A DNA stretch of 49,329 nt from JANJUB01 sp040081075 (lineage in GTDB: Bacteria; Armatimonadota; Fimbriimonadia; Fimbriimonadales; Fimbriimonadaceae): contig JBEBHJ010000021.1 in the NCBI GenBank assembly GCA_040081075.1, forward strand, positions 1-49,329, read 5' to 3'. The notes under the pieces are model-generated. The model did no database searches. It was not told where the DNA came from and saw nothing but the letters and a program-made list of their open reading frames with translations. This document shows positions 1 through 6,155 of the stretch, one piece after another; positions within the stretch are counted from its first letter, which is position 1, and every line of letters begins with the position of its first letter. A program made the translations under genes and the position numbers.

Positions 1-50
1 GCCATACGATCCCCCTGGGCGTATGGCGCTTCTTGTAGCCAGGAGTAAAC
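1..50 (+). repeat. Palindromic repeat, left half (copy 1, diverged)
   Basis: This is the left half of a repeat family seen again at 2195 and 2881. Positions 1-8 and 20-27 form a perfect 8-bp inverted repeat (GCCATACG / CGTATGGC). The stretch then runs into AGGAGTAAAC, the same ending as in the other left halves (GGGAGTAAA). The copy is cut by the window edge, so its outer arm cannot be seen. Confidence 0.6.
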
Positions 51-189
51 TTGGATCATGAAGGGGCATCGGCGGTGGCAAAACACGCCGGGATTTGTGA
101 GCGTACAATAGATTATGCTTGGAGCTCAGCTAGGCTGTTTGAGGAGTGCCAATGGCGAGAGGAAACAGGGATCATGGATGCGATATGAG

Positions 190-279
190 GATGATTACAA
201 GGTTAGCGCCACACGGAGAAGCCTGCTCCGCCTTAGCGGAGGGGGATCGTATGGCGCGAGGACCCGAAGGTGCCTAAAG
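190..279 (+). repeat. Palindromic repeat, right half (copy 1)
   Basis: GCGCCACACGG (206-216) and ATCGTATGGCGCGAGG (246-261) match the right halves near 2318-2390 and 3389-3433. The purine-rich lead-in (ATGAGGATGATTACAAGG) resembles the lead-in of the other two. A second small hairpin, CTCCGCC..GGCGGAG-like, lies in the loop. The left half lies at 1-50, so copy 1 spans about 280 bp. Confidence 0.6.
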
Positions 280-545
280 TACATGCCGGTCACTTCCGGT
301 GCACCGGAGAAAACGATTTCCTGTATGCTGACCCGGGCAAGAAAGCCTTCTCGGAATGCATGGCATACAGGACTTCCATAGCTTGTCTCGGGGTAGCTTG
401 CCAAACGGATCCCTACAAGGAGGAGTGTCGCAAAATTCTGTGCGACTCCTGCACCCAAGCGGCTCACTGGTGCCTCAGAGCTGGCTCGGAACTGCCGAAA
501 TACCTCCGGGACACTTGTCACGAATATGGATGTGACGGATGGTAA
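270..545 (+). CDS. Cysteine-rich orphan protein, possible displaced RHS tip
   Basis: This is a 91-residue frame starting at a GTG at the edge of the repeat. The C-terminal half is rich in cysteine (motifs ECRKILCDSC, AAHWCL, DTCHEYGC). The frame is open upstream through the repeat as far as a stop at 234, so the start is uncertain and the protein may be the tail of a lost longer one. I recognise no family. Its stop overlaps the start of the next gene (ATGGTAA), which suggests a co-translated pair. In RHS loci such pairs are often toxin tip plus immunity gene, but that role is inference from position only. Confidence 0.4.
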   Translation: MPKVHAGHFRCTGENDFLYADPGKKAFSECMAYRTSIACLGVACQTDPYKEECRKILCDSCTQAAHWCLRAGSELPKYLRDTCHEYGCDGW

Positions 546-1063
546 GGTTGCTCGGCCTACTACTCAATTGTGCTGTGCCAGAGCAGCCCCGAACGTGGGT
601 TGAGGTTGTTGCAGCGTTGACCGGCCAAGGGATTCTACACCACGAGATAAGGCTATTCCGAAAGAAGTCTAAAGAAGTTCTCATAAGCATTAGGGTGCCT
701 TGGGATTCAGACAAGCAATACGTGTTGGCTATGCAGGTGAACCCCGACGGGAAAATTGGCATGGTCGATAAGCTAACCATGGATCGCCTACACAAAGAAT
801 CGCCACTTTCAATCAAGCTCGATAAGAAGTACGGGGCTTGGGTTGAACAGGTGTTCAAAAATTTCCCAGAAGAAACTGACAGCCTATCAGTTGGGGTTGT
901 AGACCGACCATTCAAAATTAAGTCAAAACAATGTGCAGGCACGGTTTTTGTTCAAAACATGTTTGATATCAATCACATGCACGTTTTCTCGCTGGACTAC
1001 CTAAACCAAATAGTTGAATATCGAAAGATCATTGATATGAACGAGCCTGGGAGCTTGGATTAA
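539..1063 (+). CDS. Orphan protein, possible immunity partner
   Basis: A 174-residue soluble protein of mixed alpha/beta composition, with no signal peptide or membrane segment beyond a slightly hydrophobic N-terminus (MVRLLGLLLNCAV). The start ATG overlaps the stop of the cysteine-rich frame upstream. There is no strong ribosome-binding site, which is consistent with translational coupling. It is followed at once by a broken RHS core fragment. The sequence is not recognisable to me; the immunity-protein idea comes only from the RHS setting. Confidence 0.5.
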   Translation: MVRLLGLLLNCAVPEQPRTWVEVVAALTGQGILHHEIRLFRKKSKEVLISIRVPWDSDKQYVLAMQVNPDGKIGMVDKLTMDRLHKESPLSIKLDKKYGAWVEQVFKNFPEETDSLSVGVVDRPFKIKSKQCAGTVFVQNMFDINHMHVFSLDYLNQIVEYRKIIDMNEPGSLD

Positions 1064-1356
1064 GATGGCAATGTCCTTGCGAGTAACAAATGCGAATGGT
1101 CGAGTAATCGCCACCAAACGCGCTGGTCAGGAGTTATCATCAGCACGATTCCCTGGGCAACACCATGGCCCTCATCAACGACGCCGGAGTCGTAACCGAC
1201 ACCTACGCCTACTGGCCCTACGGAGAACTAAGAACCTCCACCGGAACCACAACAAACCCCTTCAAGTTCTGCGGAGCTTGGGGGTATTACACGGATACGA
1301 CACCTTACAAGCACGTCATCCGACTCCAACCGCGCCTTGCTACTGCCTTGACCTAA
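1064..1356 (+). pseudogene. RHS/YD-repeat core remnant
   Basis: Two blocks of RHS-type coding sequence lie in different frames. Block 1 (from 1064) reads DGNVLASNK. Block 2 (from about 1141) reads HDSLGNTMALINDAG, then TDTYAYWPYGELRTSTG, then NPFKFCGAWGYYTDTT. The second is the conserved end of the RHS core just before the variable tip (normally followed by a YVRARHY-type motif). The match stops at TDTT, where the sequence changes to unrelated residues and a stop at 1356. The frame change and lost tip show it is a remnant and not a working gene. Confidence 0.75.
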
Positions 1357-1378
1357 CAAATATAGGAGGATCGGGCTA

Positions 1379-2122
1379 GTGATTGTGAGAAGACTAAAAC
1401 GTCCAAATATTGTCATCGTAGCCATCGCTGGTATGGTATCGATGGGAGCTATCGGCCAAGACACTTTGGTCGCCAGTGGTGGTGCTCACCTTGACGACAC
1501 CATTCGTAATCTGGGAGCAGGCAGAGCGACTTTCGGCGTTGGAAGTTCGTTGAACTTAGGCTACCAGCTTGAGCTACAACCACTTGGAATGGTGAACGTG
1601 GCACTATTCCCTGAAGGAGTTTCCCATAAGCGTTACTTACTCAGAGTCATTGACGAACCGACAGGCACATGTGAGGCGTGGCTCTCATGTCAGGAAAAGG
1701 TCGGAAGCACGGTCAAGTGTCTTTGGAGGCTCAAGTTCTTACATAGCAAACAAAAACGGGTCGCAGGACGGGAGCCAGCCGCAACGGGGACACTAATGAA
1801 ATTTCTCAAAGAAGCGGGAGTCGTCTTAGATGAGGGTCTTTATGGAGCGCTTGGCACCGAGCCCGGCCGAGCGTTGCGAATGATCCCTGGGCCAGCCATG
1901 GCCACACTTAGTGCGGTCAAAGGCTTCGCCGCATATCGGTTCAAGTCGCCTGCCTTAACGTCATCCTATAGCTATTGGTTCATCAAGGCAAGTGGGGAAT
2001 CCGGTGAAGCATCCCTGGGTGAGCTGGGCTCGTCCGATACTCCCCCAGTTTTATCAATGCCCTACAAGATATCAATAGAAGAATCAGAACTCATTGCGAA
2101 GGCAATTGAGATGAGACACTAA
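1379..2122 (+). CDS. Secreted orphan protein
   Basis: 247 residues from a GTG, preceded by a good ribosome-binding site (AGGAGGA at 1364-1370, 8-nt spacing), so this start is well supported. Residues 1-27 look like a signal peptide: RRLKR, then a hydrophobic stretch IVIVAIAGMVSMGAIG and Q. The rest has no motif I recognise. It includes a CEAWLSCQEKVGSTVKC segment whose cysteines could form disulfides outside the cytoplasm. It follows an RHS remnant and precedes a repeat copy, so it belongs to the accessory cluster. Confidence 0.6.
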   Translation: MIVRRLKRPNIVIVAIAGMVSMGAIGQDTLVASGGAHLDDTIRNLGAGRATFGVGSSLNLGYQLELQPLGMVNVALFPEGVSHKRYLLRVIDEPTGTCEAWLSCQEKVGSTVKCLWRLKFLHSKQKRVAGREPAATGTLMKFLKEAGVVLDEGLYGALGTEPGRALRMIPGPAMATLSAVKGFAAYRFKSPALTSSYSYWFIKASGESGEASLGELGSSDTPPVLSMPYKISIEESELIAKAIEMRH

Positions 2123-2194
2123 CTCATGCAAACAATAAACCAAATAGAAAGACTGCGACCTTCTTGCGCTCCCCATGGTGGAAGCGCTTTCAAT

Positions 2195-2390
2195 GAGCTC
2201 CGCGCACCTCGCGCCATACGACGCCTCTTGGCCGTGTGGCGCAGATTGGAATCAACGGGAGTAAAATCGCTTCGACAAAGGATTCGATGATGAGGAATCG
2301 AAGACAGTATTACTATAGCGCCACACGTGATCTGATTGGCAAGAGCAAGCCATCAGCAGGAGATCGTATGGCGCGAGGTGCGCGGAGCTC
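2195..2390. repeat. Complete palindromic element with nested inverted repeats
   Basis: A 196-bp element bounded by perfect 27-bp inverted arms at 2195-2221 and 2364-2390 (start GAGCTCCGCGCACC, end GGTGCGCGGAGCTC). Inside these is a second perfect 10-bp pair, CGTGTGGCGC at 2233-2242 and GCGCCACACG at 2318-2327. The left half can also fold on itself (GCGCCATACG with CGTGTGGCGC, allowing G-U), and so can the right half, so two competing folds exist. No gene is needed inside. It could be a MITE-like element, a structured RNA or a recombination site. The integron core sequence GTTRRRY is not evident at the arms. Confidence 0.8.
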
Positions 2391-2434
2391 ACCCAAAGCC
2401 CCGAGTGGAGGCCGAGGGGCCAGGGGAGGCAGAA

Positions 2435-2848
2435 ATGGTCATTAGTCGGTGGCCGCAGGTCGTTGCCCTTATTTTCGTTGCAAGCCTAGCTTTTGTGTGG
2501 TGCCTAGACAGCGCGACCATATCGCTAACTTTGAATTACGATTATGGAACGACGAATCAGCTGATTCGTGGGATGATATGCCTCTTGGGGGTAGGCACCC
2601 CAATATCATATATTTTCTCGCTTCCATGCTACCGCCGGTCGAGTGCAGTCTTTTGGTGCAACGGTGGGGGGGCGCTACTCGGAGCAATGGGAGGGCTAAC
2701 GGTGCTTCCGAAAGAAGGGCGAGGGATCGGGGCTCTGCATGTAGCGCTTCTCATTTCACCGATGATAGGTCTCACGGTTGGCATTGCGGCCTGCGCAATG
2801 TATGTATTTATCAGGAGGCGCCGAGTCGTTGCCCGCGAAATTGAGTGA
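2435..2848 (+). CDS. Small membrane protein, unknown
   Basis: 137 residues from the ATG at 2435, chosen because AGGGGAGG lies just upstream. Longer starts would translate the palindromic repeat. Four hydrophobic segments are visible: VVALIFVASLAFVWCL, LIRGMICLLGVGTPISYIF, a glycine-rich stretch around GGGALLGAMGGL, and LHVALLISPMIGLTVGIA. The tail is basic (RRRRVVAR). I recognise no family. It lies between two repeat copies, in a cassette-like arrangement. Confidence 0.6.
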   Translation: MVISRWPQVVALIFVASLAFVWCLDSATISLTLNYDYGTTNQLIRGMICLLGVGTPISYIFSLPCYRRSSAVFWCNGGGALLGAMGGLTVLPKEGRGIGALHVALLISPMIGLTVGIAACAMYVFIRRRRVVAREIE

Positions 2849-2880
2849 ACTCAGGCGCTTCGCGACGTATGCTTTTCAAT

Positions 2881-2951
2881 GAGCTCCGCGCACCTCGTGC
2901 CATACGACGCCCCTTGGCCGTGTGGCGCAGATTGGAATCAACGGGAGTAAA
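2881..2951 (+). repeat. Palindromic repeat, left half (copy 3)
   Basis: Nearly identical to 2195-2265, with single-base changes (for example CTCGTGCC against CTCGCGCC). The similarity starts before the arm (TTTCAATGAGCTCC in both) and ends at GGGAGTAAAC. Its right half is not next to it but about 400 bp away (3345-3440), with an orphan gene in between. Confidence 0.75.
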
Positions 2952-2969
2952 CTCGCATCGGGTAGTGGT

Positions 2970-3308
2970 ATGAAAAGGAAAACAGATGCTGAGTACGAAC
3001 TAATCGATCTCATCTCCGCCTACCGCGACTTGGTTCGTAGCGTGGAGGGAGTGTGGGTATGGTCCACGTACGACCTCGAACACGACGAGTGGGTGAGGGG
3101 ACTGATTGAAGCCTGCCTTGATCGCCTTTCTCCCGAACAGAGGGAAGAATTGAGTTTGTTGGATACTAGGTTTCTCGAGTCTACCGTAGAGTCAGAGGCA
3201 TGGAGACGCGAGGCTGACAACACGTTCAGCGGCGGCTTTTGGTTTAGATTGCCGAAACGTCTGGATGGCTGGGAGTGGGAGGACTATCTCAATGATCGCA
3301 AGGCTTGA
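2970..3308 (+). CDS. Small acidic orphan protein inside a split repeat
   Basis: 112 residues from the ATG at 2970. The frame is open upstream to a GTG at 2922, but those extra residues (AQIGINGSKLASG) are encoded by the repeat and recur at 2236, so they are unlikely to be protein-specific. The protein is helical and rich in Asp, Glu and Trp (GVWVWSTYDLEHDEW, RLDGWEWEDYL), a composition common among small immunity proteins, though I can name no family. It sits exactly between the left and right halves of repeat copy 3. Confidence 0.55.
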   Translation: MKRKTDAEYELIDLISAYRDLVRSVEGVWVWSTYDLEHDEWVRGLIEACLDRLSPEQREELSLLDTRFLESTVESEAWRREADNTFSGGFWFRLPKRLDGWEWEDYLNDRKA

Positions 3309-3344
3309 TGCCAAAAAGGGCACCTGACCAACTTTCCGGCACCT

Positions 3345-3440
3345 AGTAAACATGGGATGATGGAGGCGATTTGAACCTAACTACAAGAGCGCCATACAGG
3401 CAGGGCCGGTGTATGGCGCGAGGACGCGGAGCTGCCTTAA
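3345..3440 (+). repeat. Palindromic repeat, right half (copy 3)
   Basis: Begins AGTAAAC followed by ATGGGATGATGGAGGCGA, then GCGCCATAC (3389-3397) and GTATGGCGCGAGGACGCGGAGCT (3411-3433). It matches the right half of the complete element and the one at 190-279. Because the left half (2881-2951) also ends in AGTAAAC, the orphan gene looks inserted at that sequence, which now flanks it on both sides. Confidence 0.7.
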
Positions 3441-3517
3441 AGGCGGACATTGATGGAGCAACGCCACCTTTCAATTGCCGCGATAACTGCAAAAAGTATG
3501 GAGTTTTCTAAGTCCAT

Positions 3518-3943
3518 ATGAGAAGCAGGGTCATGTTTCGTACGGCTATGGGTGGTGCCATCGCACTTTTCCTCTTGCTTGTGTCTATCGCCGTTGTCCG
3601 GTACAACGGTGAGGTCGCAGCCGAGAAGAAATTGGCTCAACTACGGCTCAACGAGACAGCTCTTAATGAGATTCGAGAGCTACTTGTGCATCCAGAGGAG
3701 GTTGAACTGATAAGTTGCGAAAGCACTTCTACTTTTCCAATGAATTTTGAGAAAACCATAAGGTTTAGGATGTCAGCAACTGGCAGCAGCCTCATGGGCC
3801 GAAAGGACCTGTTTCAGAGCTATTTGAAGATGGTCTCGGATGGAAGGGCCGCGAGACGATGGGAGTATCAGCAAGGGGACTCGCGGATCGAAATTGTTTA
3901 TGATAAGACAAACGCGGTTTTCAACCTTCGCACCAGCTTCTAA
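3518..3943 (+). CDS. Membrane-anchored orphan protein
   Basis: 141 residues. The N-terminus is basic, followed by one membrane segment (GGAIALFLLLVSIAVV, about residues 12-28), then an outside or periplasmic domain of about 110 residues with a helical first part (KLAQLRLNETALNEIREL) and a beta-rich end. A second ATG lies at 3533, so the start is not certain. I know no family. It follows the third repeat copy and runs directly into an RHS remnant. Confidence 0.5.
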   Translation: MRSRVMFRTAMGGAIALFLLLVSIAVVRYNGEVAAEKKLAQLRLNETALNEIRELLVHPEEVELISCESTSTFPMNFEKTIRFRMSATGSSLMGRKDLFQSYLKMVSDGRAARRWEYQQGDSRIEIVYDKTNAVFNLRTSF

Positions 3944-4060
3944 AACCGATCCGCTGGAGCTAAGACGACCTATGCCTACGATAACGGCGATAACATCACC
4001 GTCATCACGAATCCGCTGGGCCAAACCACCACCCAAATCTACGATGGGTGCCTGCTTTGA
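3944..4060 (+). pseudogene. RHS/YD-repeat remnant
   Basis: Directly after the stop of the previous gene, one frame reads TTYAYDNGDNITVITNPLG followed by QTTTQIYDG, a typical YD repeat (YxYDxxGN..xxxxP.G). It stops at TGA 4058-4060. Only one to two repeats remain and no start exists. This shows that the whole 1-4.1 kb region derives from a decayed RHS locus. Confidence 0.7.
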
Positions 4061-4129
4061 CTATGACCTTAAAGTCTCAAACTTGAGCAGACGGACGAAC
4101 GTTGCTCCTTAAGCTGCGCTCTAATCTGT

Positions 4130-4255
4130 ATGGTTGCTTCGGTTGTCATTGTCACGTTCAATTCCGAGACCACGATATCAGCGTGTCTTCGGAGCGTGCT
4201 TGTCTTGCGGCCCGAAGTGGAGATCGTTGTTATAGATAACCACCCGCACTTGTGA
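4130..4255 (+). pseudogene. Truncated family-2 glycosyltransferase start
   Basis: An ATG-started 41-codon frame encodes the first beta-alpha-beta unit of a GT2 enzyme: ASVVIVTFNSETTISACL, then EIVVIDN. In the family this is the nucleotide-sugar binding start (VVIVTFNS..I..CL..V....EIVVVDN). It ends at TGA just after IDNHPHL, so the catalytic DxD region is missing. The same frame continues after the stop with protein-like sequence (SKFDLIGKVADNPDPALEW), another stop at TAG near 4370, and a last stop near 4423. This suggests deletion and decay. Confidence 0.55.
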
Positions 4256-4461
4256 ACCGTCTCACCCTGCTCCAAGTTCGATCTGATCGGCAAGGTCGCC
4301 GACAACCCGGATCCCGCGTTGGAATGGCGCCCGTCGACTCTGCCCGCGGGAGCGCTCGTTGGCCCTTGTTAGAAGTCGGAGGTTAGCACCGGTTCGGAGC
4401 AGGTTCGCAAAAAGGCGGCACATTAACGATCTGCGGTGGGAAAAGACCTAACATCGTTGTG
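4256..4461. other. Decayed, no intact gene
   Basis: Between the glycosyltransferase stub and the hairpin at 4462 I see only fragments with in-frame stops in the stub's own frame. No RNA gene or other repeat copy was found. Confidence 0.4.
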
Positions 4462-4498
4462 AAAATAGCGATAAAAACTCACCCAATATCGCTATTTT
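4462..4498. terminator. AT-rich 12-bp inverted repeat
   Basis: AAAATAGCGATA (4462-4473) and TATCGCTATTTT (4487-4498) are perfectly complementary around a 13-nt loop. Because the arms end in A and T runs, it could terminate transcription in both directions at the border of the RHS region, or act as an operator for the gene starting at 4582. No experiment distinguishes these. Confidence 0.5.
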
Positions 4499-4581
4499 GC
4501 CCTTCCAAACAACAAAAGGCCCGCTCGGTATCGAACAGACACTAAGGAAGAAGGCTATCTTGCCGAACATTATAAACAGTT

Positions 4582-5217
4582 ATGCCGATCGTTCCTCAAA
4601 CCAAGGTTGGTGCGTTGCTCTGGGGGCATGTTCACCTCGAATCTTTTTCCGATCCGATGCCGATCGGGTTATCGGCTCAACAGTCCGCGGAATATGCCGC
4701 CGCTTTGGCGGAGTTTGAGGCAGCCGTAACCGCCGCCAATCAGGCCCGCAATGAGGCAAGAGGGAAGACGGCATTGGCCGATTCTGCTTGGGCGAAGTTT
4801 CAGCGCGTGTCAGCTTCGTGCCTGGCTACCATCAAAGCCAAGGCCGAGGCTTCGCCGGAACCCCATGTCATTTATGGTCGAGCACTTATCCCTCCCGCAA
4901 AGACGCGAACGCCCGCCGGTCCTCCGGTCGACGTGACCAACCTTTCCGCTCACTTGCAAAACGATGGATCGGTGCTTTTGAAGTGGAAAGGAACGCTTAA
5001 GCAGGGCCAATTCTTTTCGGTGTGGCGCAAACTGGAAAGCCAATCTTGGACCCAGCTCGGTTCGATTGCGGGCAAGTCGTTCACCGATCCCGGCCTTCCG
5101 GCGGGGTCCGTTGCCGCCCAATATATGATCCGCTCCCATCGTCGCAACAAAACCTCGCCCGGTTGCGAACCCATTGTAATCTTGTTTGGCGCTCAGAACC
5201 TATTGGTAGCGGCGTAG
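4582..5217 (+). CDS. Fibronectin-III-like domain protein
   Basis: 211 residues with no signal peptide. The first part (about 25-100) is a helical, alanine-rich segment (LSAQQSAEYAAALAEFEAA, NQARNEAR) of the kind found in small PVC/Armatimonad proteins that process numeric or structural data. Residues about 115-205 look like one Fn3 beta-sandwich (VTNLSAHLQNDGSVLLKWKG, FSVWRKLE, FTDPGLPAGSVAAQYMIRSHR). The function is unknown; binding or scaffolding is plausible. A hairpin lies 80 bp upstream and an unrelated gene follows after 119 bp. Confidence 0.6.
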   Translation: MPIVPQTKVGALLWGHVHLESFSDPMPIGLSAQQSAEYAAALAEFEAAVTAANQARNEARGKTALADSAWAKFQRVSASCLATIKAKAEASPEPHVIYGRALIPPAKTRTPAGPPVDVTNLSAHLQNDGSVLLKWKGTLKQGQFFSVWRKLESQSWTQLGSIAGKSFTDPGLPAGSVAAQYMIRSHRRNKTSPGCEPIVILFGAQNLLVAA

Positions 5218-5336
5218 ACGACCGGAAACGAAGGCCATGCCGAAGTGATCCAACCCGGCAGCGGTGGGGTGGGCAATCTATATCGGCGTGTTAGAATCGG
5301 CCGCGGTTGAACGTTTATACTAGGAGGATCCCTTTT

Positions 5337-6155
5337 TTGGGCCTGAACGATATGAAGAAAAATCCACGACTCATTACCATGGCCGGAGATGAAACCCTTT
5401 GGCTTTATAGTGCCTCTCCCGCCGATTTGACGACTCTCTTTACCGACCCTGGATCATGGGTTACGACCAATATTGGCAATAGCGCCCGATCTGCGACAAA
5501 GACGTATTTTGTGCAGTTCGCCACCCGCCCGGGTCAGGGCGACGGTGAAATGCTGTTTACCGGAATCTCCGGCACCTCAATGATCATTGTAACTGGGCAC
5601 GAAGGTGCGGCAGAACGATTCAATGAAGGACTCGGCTTGTCTACCGGGTCAGGCTTCTGGGCCTCCCTAGACGCAGCCCTTCTGAAGATTCGCAGCACAA
5701 CGGAAATTGAGTTGTTTGTTATCGAAGACGAACGCAAGATCTTTATCCACGTAGAACTTGGTTCTGATAGTGCCTTTCTTGCTACGTTAATGTCGGCGAC
5801 CGCCAATGATGAGCAGGGATTCCTGGATTGGGTCATGAATACAAGCGGCCCCTTGCCCCGCTCGGCCAAGGCGGTTAACGAAGATGGTTCGATGACACCA
5901 ATTGACATGAGTGCCATCACCTTGATCCCAAGAGGAACCTTCGGTGGTGGAGCATCGCAAGAAGTAAAGATGCACTTTGAGAACTTATCTGCTGGTCTTT
6001 GCCCCCCAACATGTCCAATTTTGGTCGCATGCAACGGAACGCAAGGATCCATTCTCGCAGGCACGGTTGCAGACGGAAACCTGGTGTGTCAACTCGACAC
6101 CATCATCATAAAGCTCTACTGCGAGACTATTGGTGGAATGCCCTGTCCAGGATAG
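5337..6155 (+). CDS. Unknown protein
   Basis: 272 residues from TTG 5337, which sits 9 nt after a perfect AGGAGG (5322-5327). The first in-frame ATG (5352) is 24 nt from that site and is the alternative start. I recognise no domain. The middle is hydrophilic alpha/beta, and the C-terminus has a cysteine cluster (LCPPTCPILVACNG, later VCQLD, LYCETIGGMPCPG). No membrane segment is seen. The last 29 bp overlap the 3' end of the convergent STAND gene. Confidence 0.55.
   Translation: MGLNDMKKNPRLITMAGDETLWLYSASPADLTTLFTDPGSWVTTNIGNSARSATKTYFVQFATRPGQGDGEMLFTGISGTSMIIVTGHEGAAERFNEGLGLSTGSGFWASLDAALLKIRSTTEIELFVIEDERKIFIHVELGSDSAFLATLMSATANDEQGFLDWVMNTSGPLPRSAKAVNEDGSMTPIDMSAITLIPRGTFGGGASQEVKMHFENLSAGLCPPTCPILVACNGTQGSILAGTVADGNLVCQLDTIIIKLYCETIGGMPCPG

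Noticed and set aside
2236..2445. Open frame from GTG 2236 encoding AQIGINGSK
   Set aside because: It lies inside the repeat and the same residues recur in copy 3; it lacks a ribosome-binding site and a plausible protein sequence.
2195..3440. Palindromic halves as integron attC sites
   Set aside because: Outer arms end in GAGCTC and no GTTRRRY core or integrase gene is visible, so attC is not supported, although cassette-like insertion cannot be excluded.
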